This document shows, piece by piece, positions 42,158 to 51,945 of a DNA stretch of 64,000 bases. The notes below the pieces were generated by a model. It searched no databases. It had not been told where the DNA came from and saw only the letters and a program-made list of their open reading frames with translations. Where the stretch lies: the NCBI RefSeq assembly GCF_001984155.1, contig NZ_MTQO01000047.1, forward strand, positions 1-64,000, read 5' to 3'. This DNA is from Actinosynnema sp. ALI-1.44. Its GTDB lineage: Bacteria > Actinomycetota > Actinomycetes > Mycobacteriales > Pseudonocardiaceae. Both the position numbers and the translations under genes were made by a program. Position 1 is the stretch's first letter, and each line of letters starts with the position of its first letter.

Positions 42158-43321
42158 CTAGAACTCGGCGAAGACGTAGGGGACCTGGCGGGGGAACAGC
42201 GTGGCCAGTCCGGCCGGGTCGGGGATGGTGCCGAGGCCACGCAGGGCGATGTCCTCCGGGGTGAGCACGCCGTAGACCAGCGCGGCGAAACCTGCCGGGG
42301 TCAGGGTGACGGTCGGATCGCCCGAGGTGACCTCCAACCGGCCGGATGTGCCGTCCAGGACGTACTTCCCGGCGATGAACGGGTCGTCGACGATCTCGAC
42401 ACCGATCCGGCCCGGTCCGACCGCCATGCCTTCGAGCGCCTCCACCGACAGGACACGTCCCATCGGCGCGTGCCCGGCCGACGGTTTGACCTCGATGGGG
42501 CCGGTGAGGTCGGTGGCCCACAGTTCGGGGAACTCGTCCGGCGCGACCGGCACCACGATCTCCTGCATGTGGTCGGCGTGCATGGCGAAGAACTGCAACA
42601 GCAGCGAACGGCCGAGCGGGCTCGTGTACAGGAAGCTGTCGGCGCGCAGGATGGCCTTGCCGCCGTCCCGTTCGATGCGGTACGCGGCCGCGCCGATCAC
42701 CTCGCCACCCGACTTGGCGGTGACGAGCCAGTGCTCGTTGCGGTCCCGGAACCGCACGTCCCGCGACTCGGGGAACACCGCGAACCCGTGTCGCTGGGTC
42801 AACAGGCGCTCCTTGAGCCCGCGGTAGAGCGGATGCCCGGTGCCGATCTGCTGCCACTCGGTCTCTCCGTCCAGTTCCAGCGCGCGCAGCTCGCCCAGTC
42901 CCGCCGGGTCGAACCGGGCATAGCGCGGTTTGGGCATGCCGACGTAGCCGAACTTGGCGTAGAAGGACGCACGGAACGGGTAGAGCACGCTGACAGCGTG
43001 GCCCTCGTCGCGCATTTGGCCGAGCAGTTCCGTCAGCAGATCCCGGATGTAACCGCGGCGCCGCACCTGGGGCTGTGCGGCCACGCCCGCGACACCGGCC
43101 ATCGGGTGGACCGTGCCGCGGACGTTCTGCCGCAGGGGGATCGCGGAGGCTTCGGCGACCGAAACGCCGTTCTCCTCGTTGATCAGCACAACGCTTTCGG
43201 TGAAGTACGACATGGACTCCTGCCACTTCGCGCGGCTGTCCTCGGGCAGCGGCGAGTGGGAGAAGGCGTACTCGATCGTACGAAGGTCGGCCTGGTCTGC
43301 GGAGATCCGGCGAATTCCCAT
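42158..43321 (-). CDS. Eis-like GNAT N-acetyltransferase
   Basis: A 387-aa protein of the Eis family: an N-terminal GNAT domain with acetyl-CoA loop VAAQPQVRRRGYIRDLL and FYAKFGYVG, a second GNAT-like domain and a C-terminal sterol-carrier-like domain. The chain ends in ...VFAEF; the C-terminal carboxylate is the proposed catalytic base in Eis of M. tuberculosis, which acetylates aminoglycosides and lysine side chains. Substrate here is unknown. ATG at 43321. It is divergent from the reductase gene with a 50-base gap. Confidence 0.9.
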   Translation of the reverse strand: MGIRRISADQADLRTIEYAFSHSPLPEDSRAKWQESMSYFTESVVLINEENGVSVAEASAIPLRQNVRGTVHPMAGVAGVAAQPQVRRRGYIRDLLTELLGQMRDEGHAVSVLYPFRASFYAKFGYVGMPKPRYARFDPAGLGELRALELDGETEWQQIGTGHPLYRGLKERLLTQRHGFAVFPESRDVRFRDRNEHWLVTAKSGGEVIGAAAYRIERDGGKAILRADSFLYTSPLGRSLLLQFFAMHADHMQEIVVPVAPDEFPELWATDLTGPIEVKPSAGHAPMGRVLSVEALEGMAVGPGRIGVEIVDDPFIAGKYVLDGTSGRLEVTSGDPTVTLTPAGFAALVYGVLTPEDIALRGLGTIPDPAGLATLFPRQVPYVFAEF

Positions 43322-43371
43322 GTCGCCAACTTATCGGCGAACACTGCTACTCGGCGGTAACATCCAGGGTC

Positions 43372-44409
43372 ATGACGTGGATGGTGTACGGCGCCAACGG
43401 CTATACCGGCAAGCTCGTCGCGCGTCTGGCGGTCCAGCGAGGGGAGCGTCCCGTGCTGGCCGGGCGCAACCCCGAAGTGCGGGAACTGGCCGCCGAACTG
43501 GGCCTCGAGCACCGGATCTTCGGCTTGGACAGCGCATCGGGCGGACTCGACGGGATCGACGCGGTCGCCCACTGCGCCGGCCCGTTCTCCGCGACGGCCC
43601 GGCCGATGGTGAACGCCTGTCTGACCTCGAAGACGCACTACCTGGACATCACCGGCGAGATCGCCGTGTTCGAGGAGATCTTCCGCCGCTCGGACGAGGC
43701 CGAGGCCGCCGGGGTCGTGCTGCTGCCCGGCGCCGGGTTCGACGTCGTGCCCAGCGACTGCCTGGCCGCGTCACTGGCCGAGGCGCTGCCGGGGGCCACG
43801 TCGTTGAAGCTCGCGTTCATCGCGGGCGGCGGGTTCAGCCCCGGCACGCTCAAGACCACCGTCGAGGGGATGGCGGCCGGTGGCCGGGTCCGCAGGGACG
43901 GCAAGCTGGTGACTGTCCCAGTCGGACACTCCACGGTGAGCGCCGCGTTCCCGTCGGGCACGCGCGGGGTCGTGTCGCTGCCGTGGGGCGATGTCGCCTC
44001 CGCGTACCGGTCGACCGGGATCCCGAACATCACCAACTACACGGCGGTCGGGCTGCCCGCCGGGCTGGTCAGCCGGGCCCAGCGGTTCTCGGCGCCGGTG
44101 ATGCGCACCGACGTGGCGCAGCGGATCGGCAAGAAACTGGTCGGCCTGATCGCCGGGCCGGGGGACAAGCGGCGGGCGGGCAGCCGCGCGGAGTTCTGGG
44201 GCGAGGCCCGCGACGACTCCGGCCGCACCGCGACCGCCACCCTGGTCACGCCCAACTCCTACGACATCACCGCGGACGCCGTCGTGCGGATCGCGACCGG
44301 GATCGCCCGCGTGAAACCCGGTTCGCACACCCCGGCCACCGCGTTCGGGGCCGGGTTCGTGCGGACTCTGGACGGGGTGACCGCCGGTGCGGTCACCGTC
44401 ACGTCCTGA
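43372..44409 (+). CDS. saccharopine dehydrogenase-like NAD(P)-binding reductase
   Basis: A 345-aa protein with an N-terminal Rossmann motif (MVYGANGYTGKLVAR) and the saccharopine-dehydrogenase-like second domain (GAGFDVVPSDCLAASLAE). Relatives include the trans-acting enoyl reductases of mycobacteria and many uncharacterised proteins, so the reaction cannot be named. Single gene, convergent with DedA, 7 bases between stops. Confidence 0.83.
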   Translation: MTWMVYGANGYTGKLVARLAVQRGERPVLAGRNPEVRELAAELGLEHRIFGLDSASGGLDGIDAVAHCAGPFSATARPMVNACLTSKTHYLDITGEIAVFEEIFRRSDEAEAAGVVLLPGAGFDVVPSDCLAASLAEALPGATSLKLAFIAGGGFSPGTLKTTVEGMAAGGRVRRDGKLVTVPVGHSTVSAAFPSGTRGVVSLPWGDVASAYRSTGIPNITNYTAVGLPAGLVSRAQRFSAPVMRTDVAQRIGKKLVGLIAGPGDKRRAGSRAEFWGEARDDSGRTATATLVTPNSYDITADAVVRIATGIARVKPGSHTPATAFGAGFVRTLDGVTAGAVTVTS

Positions 44410-44416
44410 AAGAGGC

Positions 44417-45106
44417 TCAGGCCGACTCGACGGCGCGCTCGGACTCGGGTGCCTGGGTCGCGGCGAGTGCCTTGGCCTTGGCCTTCTTGCGCTTGCGGAC
44501 CGTGAACACGATGAACCCCACGAGCACGAGCGCCGCCACCACGATCAGGCCACCGGTGTTGAGGTACTTCTCGAGCTGTTTGGCCGCCGCGCCCAGTGAC
44601 GCGCCGATCGAGATGTGCGCGAGCGACCACGTGGCCGCGCCGAGCATCGCGGCAGGCAGGAACTTGCGGTACGGCAGACCGGCCGTGCCCGCCGCGGCGG
44701 GCATCAGCGTGCGCACCACCGGCAGCCAGCGGCCGAAGAACACCGCCCACGCGCCGCGTTTGCGCAGGATGCCGGTGGTCTTGTCCCAGCCTTCCGCGCC
44801 GTACTTCTGGATCAGCTTCGTCTCGCGCAGCGACGGGCCGAACCGCTTGCCGATGGCGTAGCCGATCGAGTCACCGCAGGCCGCCGCCACCGTGACCACC
44901 GCCCACAGGACGAGGAACCGGGCCAGTGAGAAACCCTCCGGCCCGGCCGACACCGTGGTCGACGCGATCAGCAGCCCGGCCTCGCCTGGTGCGATGAAAC
45001 CGAGGCCGATGGTGCATTCCAGCAGGATCAGTCCGCCGGTCGCGCCGACCAGCGCGGGTTGCGGCAGCTGCGCCAGCCAGTCGAGAACGTCGCCTACCAA
45101 AGCCAC
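44417..45106 (-). CDS. DedA-family membrane protein
   Basis: A 229-aa DedA/VTT-domain protein with about five helices. The family marks GLGFIAPGEAGLL, the GDSIGYAIGKRFG motif and FFGRWLPVVRTLMPAAAG (the re-entrant loop with conserved R residues) are clear. DedA proteins act in lipid-carrier or phospholipid recycling and membrane-potential homeostasis. The C-terminal tail is Lys-rich then acidic. Lies 101 bases after lipA on the same strand. Confidence 0.92.
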   Translation of the reverse strand: MALVGDVLDWLAQLPQPALVGATGGLILLECTIGLGFIAPGEAGLLIASTTVSAGPEGFSLARFLVLWAVVTVAAACGDSIGYAIGKRFGPSLRETKLIQKYGAEGWDKTTGILRKRGAWAVFFGRWLPVVRTLMPAAAGTAGLPYRKFLPAAMLGAATWSLAHISIGASLGAAAKQLEKYLNTGGLIVVAALVLVGFIVFTVRKRKKAKAKALAATQAPESERAVESA

Positions 45107-45207
45107 TGGATTCGTCCCTCTCCGGTCATCGGGCGGTTATGCCCATGAGAGACGTACAGGCAAGCGTGCTGGTTCCACGAAACGTCCCCCGGTCGATGGA
45201 GTCCACC

Positions 45208-46209
45208 CTACCGGGAAAGCAGCGACCCGATCTCCTGGCTGGCGGGCCCCTGCTCGGCCAGGTGCGCCAGGTTCTCCGGCACAGCCTCGCCACGATGGGC
45301 CATGGCCTGGGCGTAGAGCCGTCCGGCGCGGTACGAGGACCGCACCAGCGGACCGGCCATCACGCCGGCGAACCCGATCTCTTCGGCTGCCTCTTTGTGC
45401 TGCACGAACTCCTCGGGCTTGACCCACCGGTCGATCGGGTGGTGGCGCGGCGACGGGCGCAGGTACTGCGTGATGGTCACGATGTCCGTGCCTGCCTCGT
45501 GCAGGTCGCGCAGCGCCTCGGTGACCTCGTCCGGCGTCTCGCCCATGCCGAGGATCAGGTTCGACTTGGTCACCAGGCCGAACTCGCGAGCCTGGGTGAT
45601 CACCTCGAGTGACCGCTCGTAGCGGAAGCCCGGCCGGATCCGCTTGAAGATCCGCGGCACGGTCTCCAGGTTGTGCGCGAGCACCTCGGGCCGCGAGCCG
45701 AACACCTCGGCCAACTGGTCAGGGTCGGCGTTGAAGTCCGGGATCAGCAGCTCGACGCCGGTGCCCGGGTTCATCGTGTGGATCTGGCGGACCGTCTCGG
45801 CGTACAGCCACGCGCCGCCGTCGGCCAGGTCGTCACGGGCGACCCCGGTGACGGTCGAGTACCGCAGGCCCATCGCCTGAACCGATTCGGCGACCTTGCG
45901 CGGCTCCTCGCGGTCCAGCGTCGCGGGCTTGCCGGTGTCGATCTGGCAGAAGTCGCACCGCCGCGTGCACTGGTCGCCGCCGATGAGGAACGTGGCCTCG
46001 CGGTCCTCCCAACACTCGTAGATGTTGGGACAACCGGCCTCCTCGCAGACCGTGTGCAGGCCCTCCCGCCGGACCAGGGCTTTGAGCTCGGTGTACTCCG
46101 GGCCCATCCGCGCCTTGGTCTTGATCCACGGCGGCTTCTTCTCGATCGGGGTCTGGCTGTTGCGGACCTCCACACGCAGCAGCTTTCGTCCCTCCGGCGC
46201 CACAGTCAC
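45208..46209 (-). CDS. lipA: lipoyl synthase
   Basis: A 333-aa radical SAM enzyme that inserts two sulphurs into octanoyl groups on E2 lipoyl domains. Both iron-sulphur sites are complete: the auxiliary cluster C55-C60-C66 ([12 protein letters not shown]) with the terminal serine ligand in RSSYRAG, and the SAM cluster C81-C85-C88 (CTRRCDFC). GTG start at 46209. In M. tuberculosis lipA directly follows lipB; here lipB is at 56632, about 10 kb away on the opposite strand. Confidence 0.97.
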   Translation of the reverse strand: MTVAPEGRKLLRVEVRNSQTPIEKKPPWIKTKARMGPEYTELKALVRREGLHTVCEEAGCPNIYECWEDREATFLIGGDQCTRRCDFCQIDTGKPATLDREEPRKVAESVQAMGLRYSTVTGVARDDLADGGAWLYAETVRQIHTMNPGTGVELLIPDFNADPDQLAEVFGSRPEVLAHNLETVPRIFKRIRPGFRYERSLEVITQAREFGLVTKSNLILGMGETPDEVTEALRDLHEAGTDIVTITQYLRPSPRHHPIDRWVKPEEFVQHKEAAEEIGFAGVMAGPLVRSSYRAGRLYAQAMAHRGEAVPENLAHLAEQGPASQEIGSLLSR

Positions 46210-46367
46210 AGATCACAGGTTACGCCTTGTCCGAACGTGTCCGGGGTCACGTGAGACCCCTAAGGGCTCGCATGGTCCGGCAAGCCGATGCGGAGGTGCC
46301 GTGGTGATCCCTAACGTCGGCGAGGTCGCAGCCACTTTATGGCGGTGACATGCCAAGAGGGGGACGC

Positions 46368-47825
46368 ATGCGACTGCTCGTTGTGAGTGTCATGATCGCC
46401 GGGGTGCTGGCCATCCCGGCTGCCGCCGAAGCCACGCAGTTGTCCTGGCAGCCGTGTGACGGGCTGGCGTTGGAGTGCGCCACGGTCAGCGTGCCGCTGG
46501 ACTACCGGAAACCCGCGGGCCGCAGGATCGATGTGATGGTGTCCCGCAAGAAGTCCACCAACCCGGCGGCCCGGCGGGGCGTGCTGCTGCTCAACCCGGG
46601 CGGGCCGGGCAACTCCGGGCTGGACATGCCGCTGCAGATGGCCGAGGCTGCGCCGAGAAGCCTGACCGACGCCTACGACCTGATCGGGTTCGACCCGCGG
46701 GGCACCGGCCGCAGCGCACCGAACACGTGCGCGCTCACACCGGATCAGGCGAACCTGAGCAAGCTGGTGCCGTACCCGGCCGCGAACGGGGACATCCGCC
46801 AGTCGGTGGAGTACGCGCGTGAGGTCGCCAAGCAGTGTTTCGAGAACTCCGGCGACCGGTTGCCCTTCATCACGACGGCGAACACCGCGCGGGACATGGA
46901 CCGGATCCGGGTCGCGTTGGGGGAGCGGAAGATCTCATACTTCGGCACGTCGTACGGGTCGTACCTCGGTGCGGTGTACACGACGCTGTTCCCGGCCCAG
47001 TCGGACCGGATCCTGTTGGACAGCGTGCTCGACCCGCGCGATCTGTGGCAGGGCGCGTGGCGCAACTGGGGTCCGGCGATCGAGGAGCGCTTCGGCGACC
47101 TCGCCGCGTGGATGGCGGGCCGGGACTCGACCTATGGCCTGGGGGCCACGCCGAAAGCGGTGCGGGACAAGTACTTCGCGTTGGCCGCGAAGCTGGATGC
47201 CCATCCGGTGGGGAAGTTGACCGGCAACACGTTCCGTGCGCTGAACAGGGTCGCGTTGATCAGCGACGACAACTTCCCCGGAACGGCGCAGATGTGGCGC
47301 GCGCTCGACCGCGGCGAGACGGTCCCGGACATCGAGTTCCCGATCGACCAGAGCATGGCGGCCACCCTGTGGGGCGTCGCCTGCAACGACGCGCCCTCGT
47401 CCCGTGACGTCATGCGGTACCAATGGGACGTGCTCGCCGACCGCGCGCGGAACCCGATCAGCAACGGGATGCCGTCGAACGTCTGGCCGTGCGCGTTCTG
47501 GCCGACCAGGCGCATCGAGCCGCAGGTGCGGATCACCGACCGTGGCCCGGGCAACGTGTTGCTGACGCAGAACATGCGCGACCCGTCGACACCGGTGTCC
47601 GGGGCACGCGCGATGCGGGCGGCGCTGGGCGACCGGGCCCGCCTGGCGACCGTGAACCAGGGCGGCCACGGCTCCTATCTGGCAGCCGGCAACGCCTGCG
47701 TCGACCGGATCGGCACGGACTTCCTCGTCTCAGGCGTACGTCCGGCGACGGACGTGCACTGTGGCCCCGAGCCCCGAACCGCGCGCAAGGAGGGCGCGCC
47801 GCACAACCGGAAAGGGATCTCCTGA
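46368..47825 (+). CDS. secreted S33-family alpha/beta hydrolase (tripeptidyl aminopeptidase type)
   Basis: A 485-aa secreted peptidase. ATG at 46368 follows AGGGGGA and opens with a Sec signal (LLVVSVMIAGVLAIPAAAEA). The catalytic serine is in GTSYGSYLG, the acid in NMRDPSTPV and the histidine in NQGGHGSYL; the C-terminal TAP-like domain is complete. Relatives (Streptomyces SlpD/SlpE type) remove N-terminal tripeptides. The next gene is a close paralogue starting 18 bases downstream, so this is a tandem duplication. Confidence 0.9.
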   Translation: MRLLVVSVMIAGVLAIPAAAEATQLSWQPCDGLALECATVSVPLDYRKPAGRRIDVMVSRKKSTNPAARRGVLLLNPGGPGNSGLDMPLQMAEAAPRSLTDAYDLIGFDPRGTGRSAPNTCALTPDQANLSKLVPYPAANGDIRQSVEYAREVAKQCFENSGDRLPFITTANTARDMDRIRVALGERKISYFGTSYGSYLGAVYTTLFPAQSDRILLDSVLDPRDLWQGAWRNWGPAIEERFGDLAAWMAGRDSTYGLGATPKAVRDKYFALAAKLDAHPVGKLTGNTFRALNRVALISDDNFPGTAQMWRALDRGETVPDIEFPIDQSMAATLWGVACNDAPSSRDVMRYQWDVLADRARNPISNGMPSNVWPCAFWPTRRIEPQVRITDRGPGNVLLTQNMRDPSTPVSGARAMRAALGDRARLATVNQGGHGSYLAAGNACVDRIGTDFLVSGVRPATDVHCGPEPRTARKEGAPHNRKGIS

Positions 47826-47843
47826 CTTCATGGAGGAAAGCGG

Positions 47844-49334
47844 ATGCGATCGCTCCTGGTGAGCGCACTGATCTCCGGAACACTGGTAGTCCCGGTCACT
47901 GCCGCGAACGCGGCACCGGGACTCGAATGGCGGCCCTGCGACGGGATACCGCTGGAATGCGCGACGCTCAGCGTGCCGTTGGACTACCGCAAGCCCAACG
48001 GCACGAAGATCGACGTCGCGGTGTCACGCAGGAAGTCCACCAATCCGGCCGCCCGGCGGGGCGTGCTGCTGCTCAACCCGGGCGGTCCCGGCGGCCCCGG
48101 GCTCGGCCTGCCGCACATCATCGGGCAGATGGCGCCCAAGAGCGTCACCGACGCGTACGACCTGATCGGGTTCGACCCGCGCGGCACCGGCCGCAGCACC
48201 CCGAACAGCTGCGCGTTGACCCCGCAGCAGATCGTCGGCACCAGGGTGATCCCGTACCCGTCGCCGAACGGGGACATCCGGCCGTCGGTGGAGTACGCGC
48301 GCCAAGTGGCGAAGCAGTGTTTCGAGAACTCGGGCGACCGACTGCCTTACGTGACAACGGCGAACACCGCGCGTGACATGGACCGGATCCGGGAGGCGTT
48401 AGGCGAGAAGAAGATCTCGTACTTCGGCATCTCCTACGGCTCGTACCTCGGCGCGGTGTACACGACGATGTTCCCGCGCCAGTCGGACCGGATCGTGCTG
48501 GACAGCGTGGTCGACCCGCGCGGGGTCTGGCGTGGCGTCTGGCAGAACTGGGGCGCGTCCACCGAGGAGGTCTTCGAGGACTTCGCCAAGTGGGCCGCCG
48601 AGCGGCACGCCACCTACGGCCTCGGCGCGACACCCAAAGCGGTCCGGGACACATACCTCGCGCTGACCACCAAGCTGGATGCCCAGCCCATCGCGCACGT
48701 GACTGGCAACATGCTTCGTGGGGTGACTCGCGGCGCGCTCTACGGTCCGTCCGAGTACCCGCAGCTGGCCGCAATGTGGCAGCAGCTTCTGCGTGGCGAT
48801 CCCAGCGGGGTCCCGAACGCTCCAGGAGGGAGCCAGGAGACCGTTGCCACCCTGTGGGGTGTCGTGTGCGGGGACGCCCCCTGGCCCCGCAACCTCCCGC
48901 TGCACCAGCTCCAGGTGCTGCGCGACAAGCACAAGTACCCGATCACCAACGGCATGCCGTCGAACGTGTGGCCGTGCGCGTTCTGGCCGACAAAGCCGAT
49001 CGAGCCGGTTGTCCGGATCACCGACCGTGGCCCCAGCAACGTCCTGCTGACGCAGAACCTGCGCGACCCGGCCACGCCGCTGGGCGGCGCGCGGAACATG
49101 CGAGCCGCGATGGGCGACCGGGCGAAGCTGGTGACAGCGGACGAGAGCGGGCACGGTACGTACATCATCGCGGGCAACCCGTGTGTCGACGCCATCGGCA
49201 CGGAGTTCCTGGTCAACGGCAAACTCCCGGCCCGTGACGTCGCGTGCGGGCCAGCGGGCCAGACACCGGCCGTCACGTCCGGTCAGCACGCCGAGCTGGT
49301 CAAGCAGTTGCGCCAAGGGCAATTCCCCCTCTGA
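47844..49334 (+). CDS. secreted S33-family alpha/beta hydrolase, tandem paralogue
   Basis: A 496-aa paralogue of the preceding gene, sharing long identical blocks such as VSVPLDYRKP-type, RRGVLLLNPGGPG, NGMPSNVWPCAFWPT and VRITDRGP. Signal peptide at 1-22; ATG at 47844 follows GGAGGAAA. Catalytic serine in GISYGSYLG, acid in NLRDPATPL, histidine in DESGHGTYI. It differs in a short insertion near PSGVPNAPGGSQE. A strong hairpin directly follows the stop. Confidence 0.9.
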   Translation: MRSLLVSALISGTLVVPVTAANAAPGLEWRPCDGIPLECATLSVPLDYRKPNGTKIDVAVSRRKSTNPAARRGVLLLNPGGPGGPGLGLPHIIGQMAPKSVTDAYDLIGFDPRGTGRSTPNSCALTPQQIVGTRVIPYPSPNGDIRPSVEYARQVAKQCFENSGDRLPYVTTANTARDMDRIREALGEKKISYFGISYGSYLGAVYTTMFPRQSDRIVLDSVVDPRGVWRGVWQNWGASTEEVFEDFAKWAAERHATYGLGATPKAVRDTYLALTTKLDAQPIAHVTGNMLRGVTRGALYGPSEYPQLAAMWQQLLRGDPSGVPNAPGGSQETVATLWGVVCGDAPWPRNLPLHQLQVLRDKHKYPITNGMPSNVWPCAFWPTKPIEPVVRITDRGPSNVLLTQNLRDPATPLGGARNMRAAMGDRAKLVTADESGHGTYIIAGNPCVDAIGTEFLVNGKLPARDVACGPAGQTPAVTSGQHAELVKQLRQGQFPL

Positions 49335-49350
49335 GGAAGGGTTGACACGG

Positions 49351-49397
49351 GCACCTCCCAGTTGACTGACTACCCCAGTCCACTGGGAGGTGCTTTT
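49351..49397 (+). terminator. terminator hairpin whose 3' arm carries the next gene's ribosome site
   Basis: A 12-bp perfect stem GCACCTCCCAGT/ACTGGGAGGTGC (49351-49362/49382-49393) with an inner GACTG/CAGTC pairing and a TTTT tract (49394-49397). The GGGAGG in the 3' arm is the ribosome site of the M14 gene starting at 49399, so the same structure could end upstream transcription and mask translation of the next gene. Confidence 0.75.
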
Positions 49398-49398
49398 C

Positions 49399-51945
49399 GT
49401 GCAGAAACGTCCGGTCGGCAGACCGGTAGTCGCTTCGCTGTTGTCACTGCTGATGGTCGTCACGCTGGCCCCGTCCGCCGCGGCGGCGCCCGCGCGGTCG
49501 CCCAAGGGGGAGGAGCCGGGCAACGGCCCGGAACGCAACGAGGTCGCGGCGGTGGATCCGCCGTCGGTCGCGAACCGTTCCGCGCTGGCAGGCAACAAAC
49601 CCGGGTCGCGGGAGGGCTACCCGCGCACCACGCAGCTGCGGGTCTACCCCGAAGATCCCGCTGACAAGTCCATCAAACTGGGGCTCACGCCGTACCACGC
49701 GATCGCGCCAAGGCTCAACGCGCTGCAGGGCCGCAGCAACCGGATCTCGGTCGAGGTGGTCGGGCAGTCCGGTCTCGGCCGTGACCTGTACCTGGTCACG
49801 TTGACCGCGCCGGAGCGCCCGTCGGAGACCCGGCAGCAGGAGCGCTGGCGCGACCAGATCGAGAACGACCCGGCGTCGGCGGCCCGTGACCGCGGCCTGG
49901 CGCGGGAGTACAAGACGCCGGTCTGGATCAACAACAACATCCACGGCAACGAGTGGGAAGGCACCGACGCCGCGCTGCGGCAGATCGAGTACCTGGCAAC
50001 CACCCGGGACCGCAAGGCGCTGGACCTGTTGTCCCACAGCCGGATCTACTTCAACGTCACGGCCAACCCGGACGGCCGCAACCTCGGCACCCGCGCCAAC
50101 GCCAACGGCTTCGACCTCAACCGCGACTTCGTCACCTCCACGCAGCCGGAGGGCGTCGCGATGCGGGACATCGTCAAGACGGTCCAGCCGGTGCTGATGC
50201 TCGACGAGCACGGGTACGTCGACGGCACGCTGATCGAGCCGACCGGCCCGCCGCACGGCCAGAACTACGACTTCGACCTGTTCATCAAGCACGGCTACGC
50301 CAACGGCCTGAACATCGAGAAGGCCGTCAAGGCGACCGGCCACCCGGAGGCGCAGAACACGCAGATCCCGTTCCGCGACTACCCGTCCGGCGAGTGGGAC
50401 GGCTGGGCGCCGATCTACACCGCCCAGTACTCGATGTTCCACGGCGCGATCTCGTACACCATCGAGATCCCGCAGCGGGTCAACAACGACGCCTACACCC
50501 TGCCGGAGACCGAGCTGCGCCGCCGCTCGGCGATCAACACCGACGTGTCCGAGGCGAGCATGACGGCCAGCCTCGCGTACGTGCGGGACAACCGACAGGC
50601 CCTGGTCGCCAACCAGATCGAGATCTTCCGGCGTGGCGCGGCCGGTGAGGCGCAGCGCCACATCCCGGACGGGTTCGTGCCCGGCTTCGGGCCGGAGGAC
50701 CGGTTCACGACCAAGTTCCCGCGCGCCTACGTGATCCCGGCCGGTTCCACCCAGCGATCCGGTGCGGCCGCCGCGCGCCTGGTCGACCAGCTCGTCGCGC
50801 ACGACGTCCGCGTCCGTCAGGCGGAGCGGCCGTTCTCGCTGGCGGGACGGACCTACCCGGCCGGGTCGTACATCGTCGACATGCACCAGCCCAAGCGGGC
50901 ACTGGCCAACGCGATGCTGGAGCAGGGCAGGGATGTCTCGGCCAGCGCCGAGGTGATGTACGACATCTCCGGCTGGAGCCACCGCCTGCTGTGGGGCGCG
51001 TCCGTGGACATCGTCCAGGGCGGTGACCTGCGGGTCTCGAGCAAGCCCGTGACCGCGGCGTCGCCGACCGGTGGCGTCGACGCCGGGCCGGGCCAGGACC
51101 TGGCGATCACCGTGCGGGACGGCAAGGACGCCTCGGCGGTCAACGACCTGCTGGGCCGGGGCATCGAGCTCCGGCGGCGGTCGAACGGGTCCGTGGTCGT
51201 CCCGGCTTCGGCCCGGGTGGCCGCCTTGCAGGTCGCGGACCGCTACGGCGTGCGTTTCGGCCTGGCCCCGTCGGGCGAGGCGGGTGTGGTGCTGCGGCGG
51301 CCGACCTTGGCGGCGGCGGTCGGCAGTGACGAGTTGTTCGCGTTGCGGGACATGGGCTTCGAGGTGCGCCCGGTGTCCACTGCCACGCTGAACGACGGCT
51401 TCGACCTGTCGCGGGTGGACGTCCTGCTGGTGTCGTCAGGGCTGCGCTACGACCAGCTCAACGCGGCGGCGAAGGCCGCGGTGGACGCGTTCGCGGCACG
51501 CGGCGGCGTGATCACCCGTGGTGCCACGGGGTCGAAGTTCAACGCCGACGCGAAGCTGTTGGAAGTCACGGCGGTCGCGGGTCGCGGTGACGCGAACGGG
51601 ATCGTCAACGTCACCAACGGAACCGGACCGATCGGGACCGACGCACTACCACAGTCCTTTGTGTACTCGCCGCAGTGGTTCACCGGGCTCGGCGCGGGTG
51701 TGACCGTGGAACAGCGGTACGCCACGGGCAATCTGTTGGCGGCGGGGCACTGGCGGCCCAACGCGGACGGAACCGGCGGTCCGGTCGCGGCGAGCGGGCA
51801 GCCCGTGGTCGTCTCGGGTGCCGACGAGCGTGGCGCCAAGGTGGTCATGTTCGGCACGGAGCCGCTGTTCCGTGCGCACCCCAAGGGCCTCTACGCCCAG
51901 GTCGCCAACGCCGTGTATTGGAGTGCTACGAGAAATCCGGTGTGA
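49399..51945 (+). CDS. large secreted M14 zinc carboxypeptidase
   Basis: An 848-aa secreted protein with signal peptide (VVASLLSLLMVVTLAPSAAAAP). The GTG at 49399 is set by GGGAGG eight bases upstream. Zinc ligands are in NNNIHGNEWEG and LMLDEHGYVDG and the catalytic glutamate in SYTIEIPQ. After the peptidase domain (about 60-400) come ~450 residues without clear domain assignment that may form a beta-rich accessory region. It should trim peptides outside the cell, perhaps together with the two S33 peptidases upstream. Its 3' end overlaps the convergent SDR gene by 20 bases. Confidence 0.88.
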   Translation: MQKRPVGRPVVASLLSLLMVVTLAPSAAAAPARSPKGEEPGNGPERNEVAAVDPPSVANRSALAGNKPGSREGYPRTTQLRVYPEDPADKSIKLGLTPYHAIAPRLNALQGRSNRISVEVVGQSGLGRDLYLVTLTAPERPSETRQQERWRDQIENDPASAARDRGLAREYKTPVWINNNIHGNEWEGTDAALRQIEYLATTRDRKALDLLSHSRIYFNVTANPDGRNLGTRANANGFDLNRDFVTSTQPEGVAMRDIVKTVQPVLMLDEHGYVDGTLIEPTGPPHGQNYDFDLFIKHGYANGLNIEKAVKATGHPEAQNTQIPFRDYPSGEWDGWAPIYTAQYSMFHGAISYTIEIPQRVNNDAYTLPETELRRRSAINTDVSEASMTASLAYVRDNRQALVANQIEIFRRGAAGEAQRHIPDGFVPGFGPEDRFTTKFPRAYVIPAGSTQRSGAAAARLVDQLVAHDVRVRQAERPFSLAGRTYPAGSYIVDMHQPKRALANAMLEQGRDVSASAEVMYDISGWSHRLLWGASVDIVQGGDLRVSSKPVTAASPTGGVDAGPGQDLAITVRDGKDASAVNDLLGRGIELRRRSNGSVVVPASARVAALQVADRYGVRFGLAPSGEAGVVLRRPTLAAAVGSDELFALRDMGFEVRPVSTATLNDGFDLSRVDVLLVSSGLRYDQLNAAAKAAVDAFAARGGVITRGATGSKFNADAKLLEVTAVAGRGDANGIVNVTNGTGPIGTDALPQSFVYSPQWFTGLGAGVTVEQRYATGNLLAAGHWRPNADGTGGPVAASGQPVVVSGADERGAKVVMFGTEPLFRAHPKGLYAQVANAVYWSATRNPV

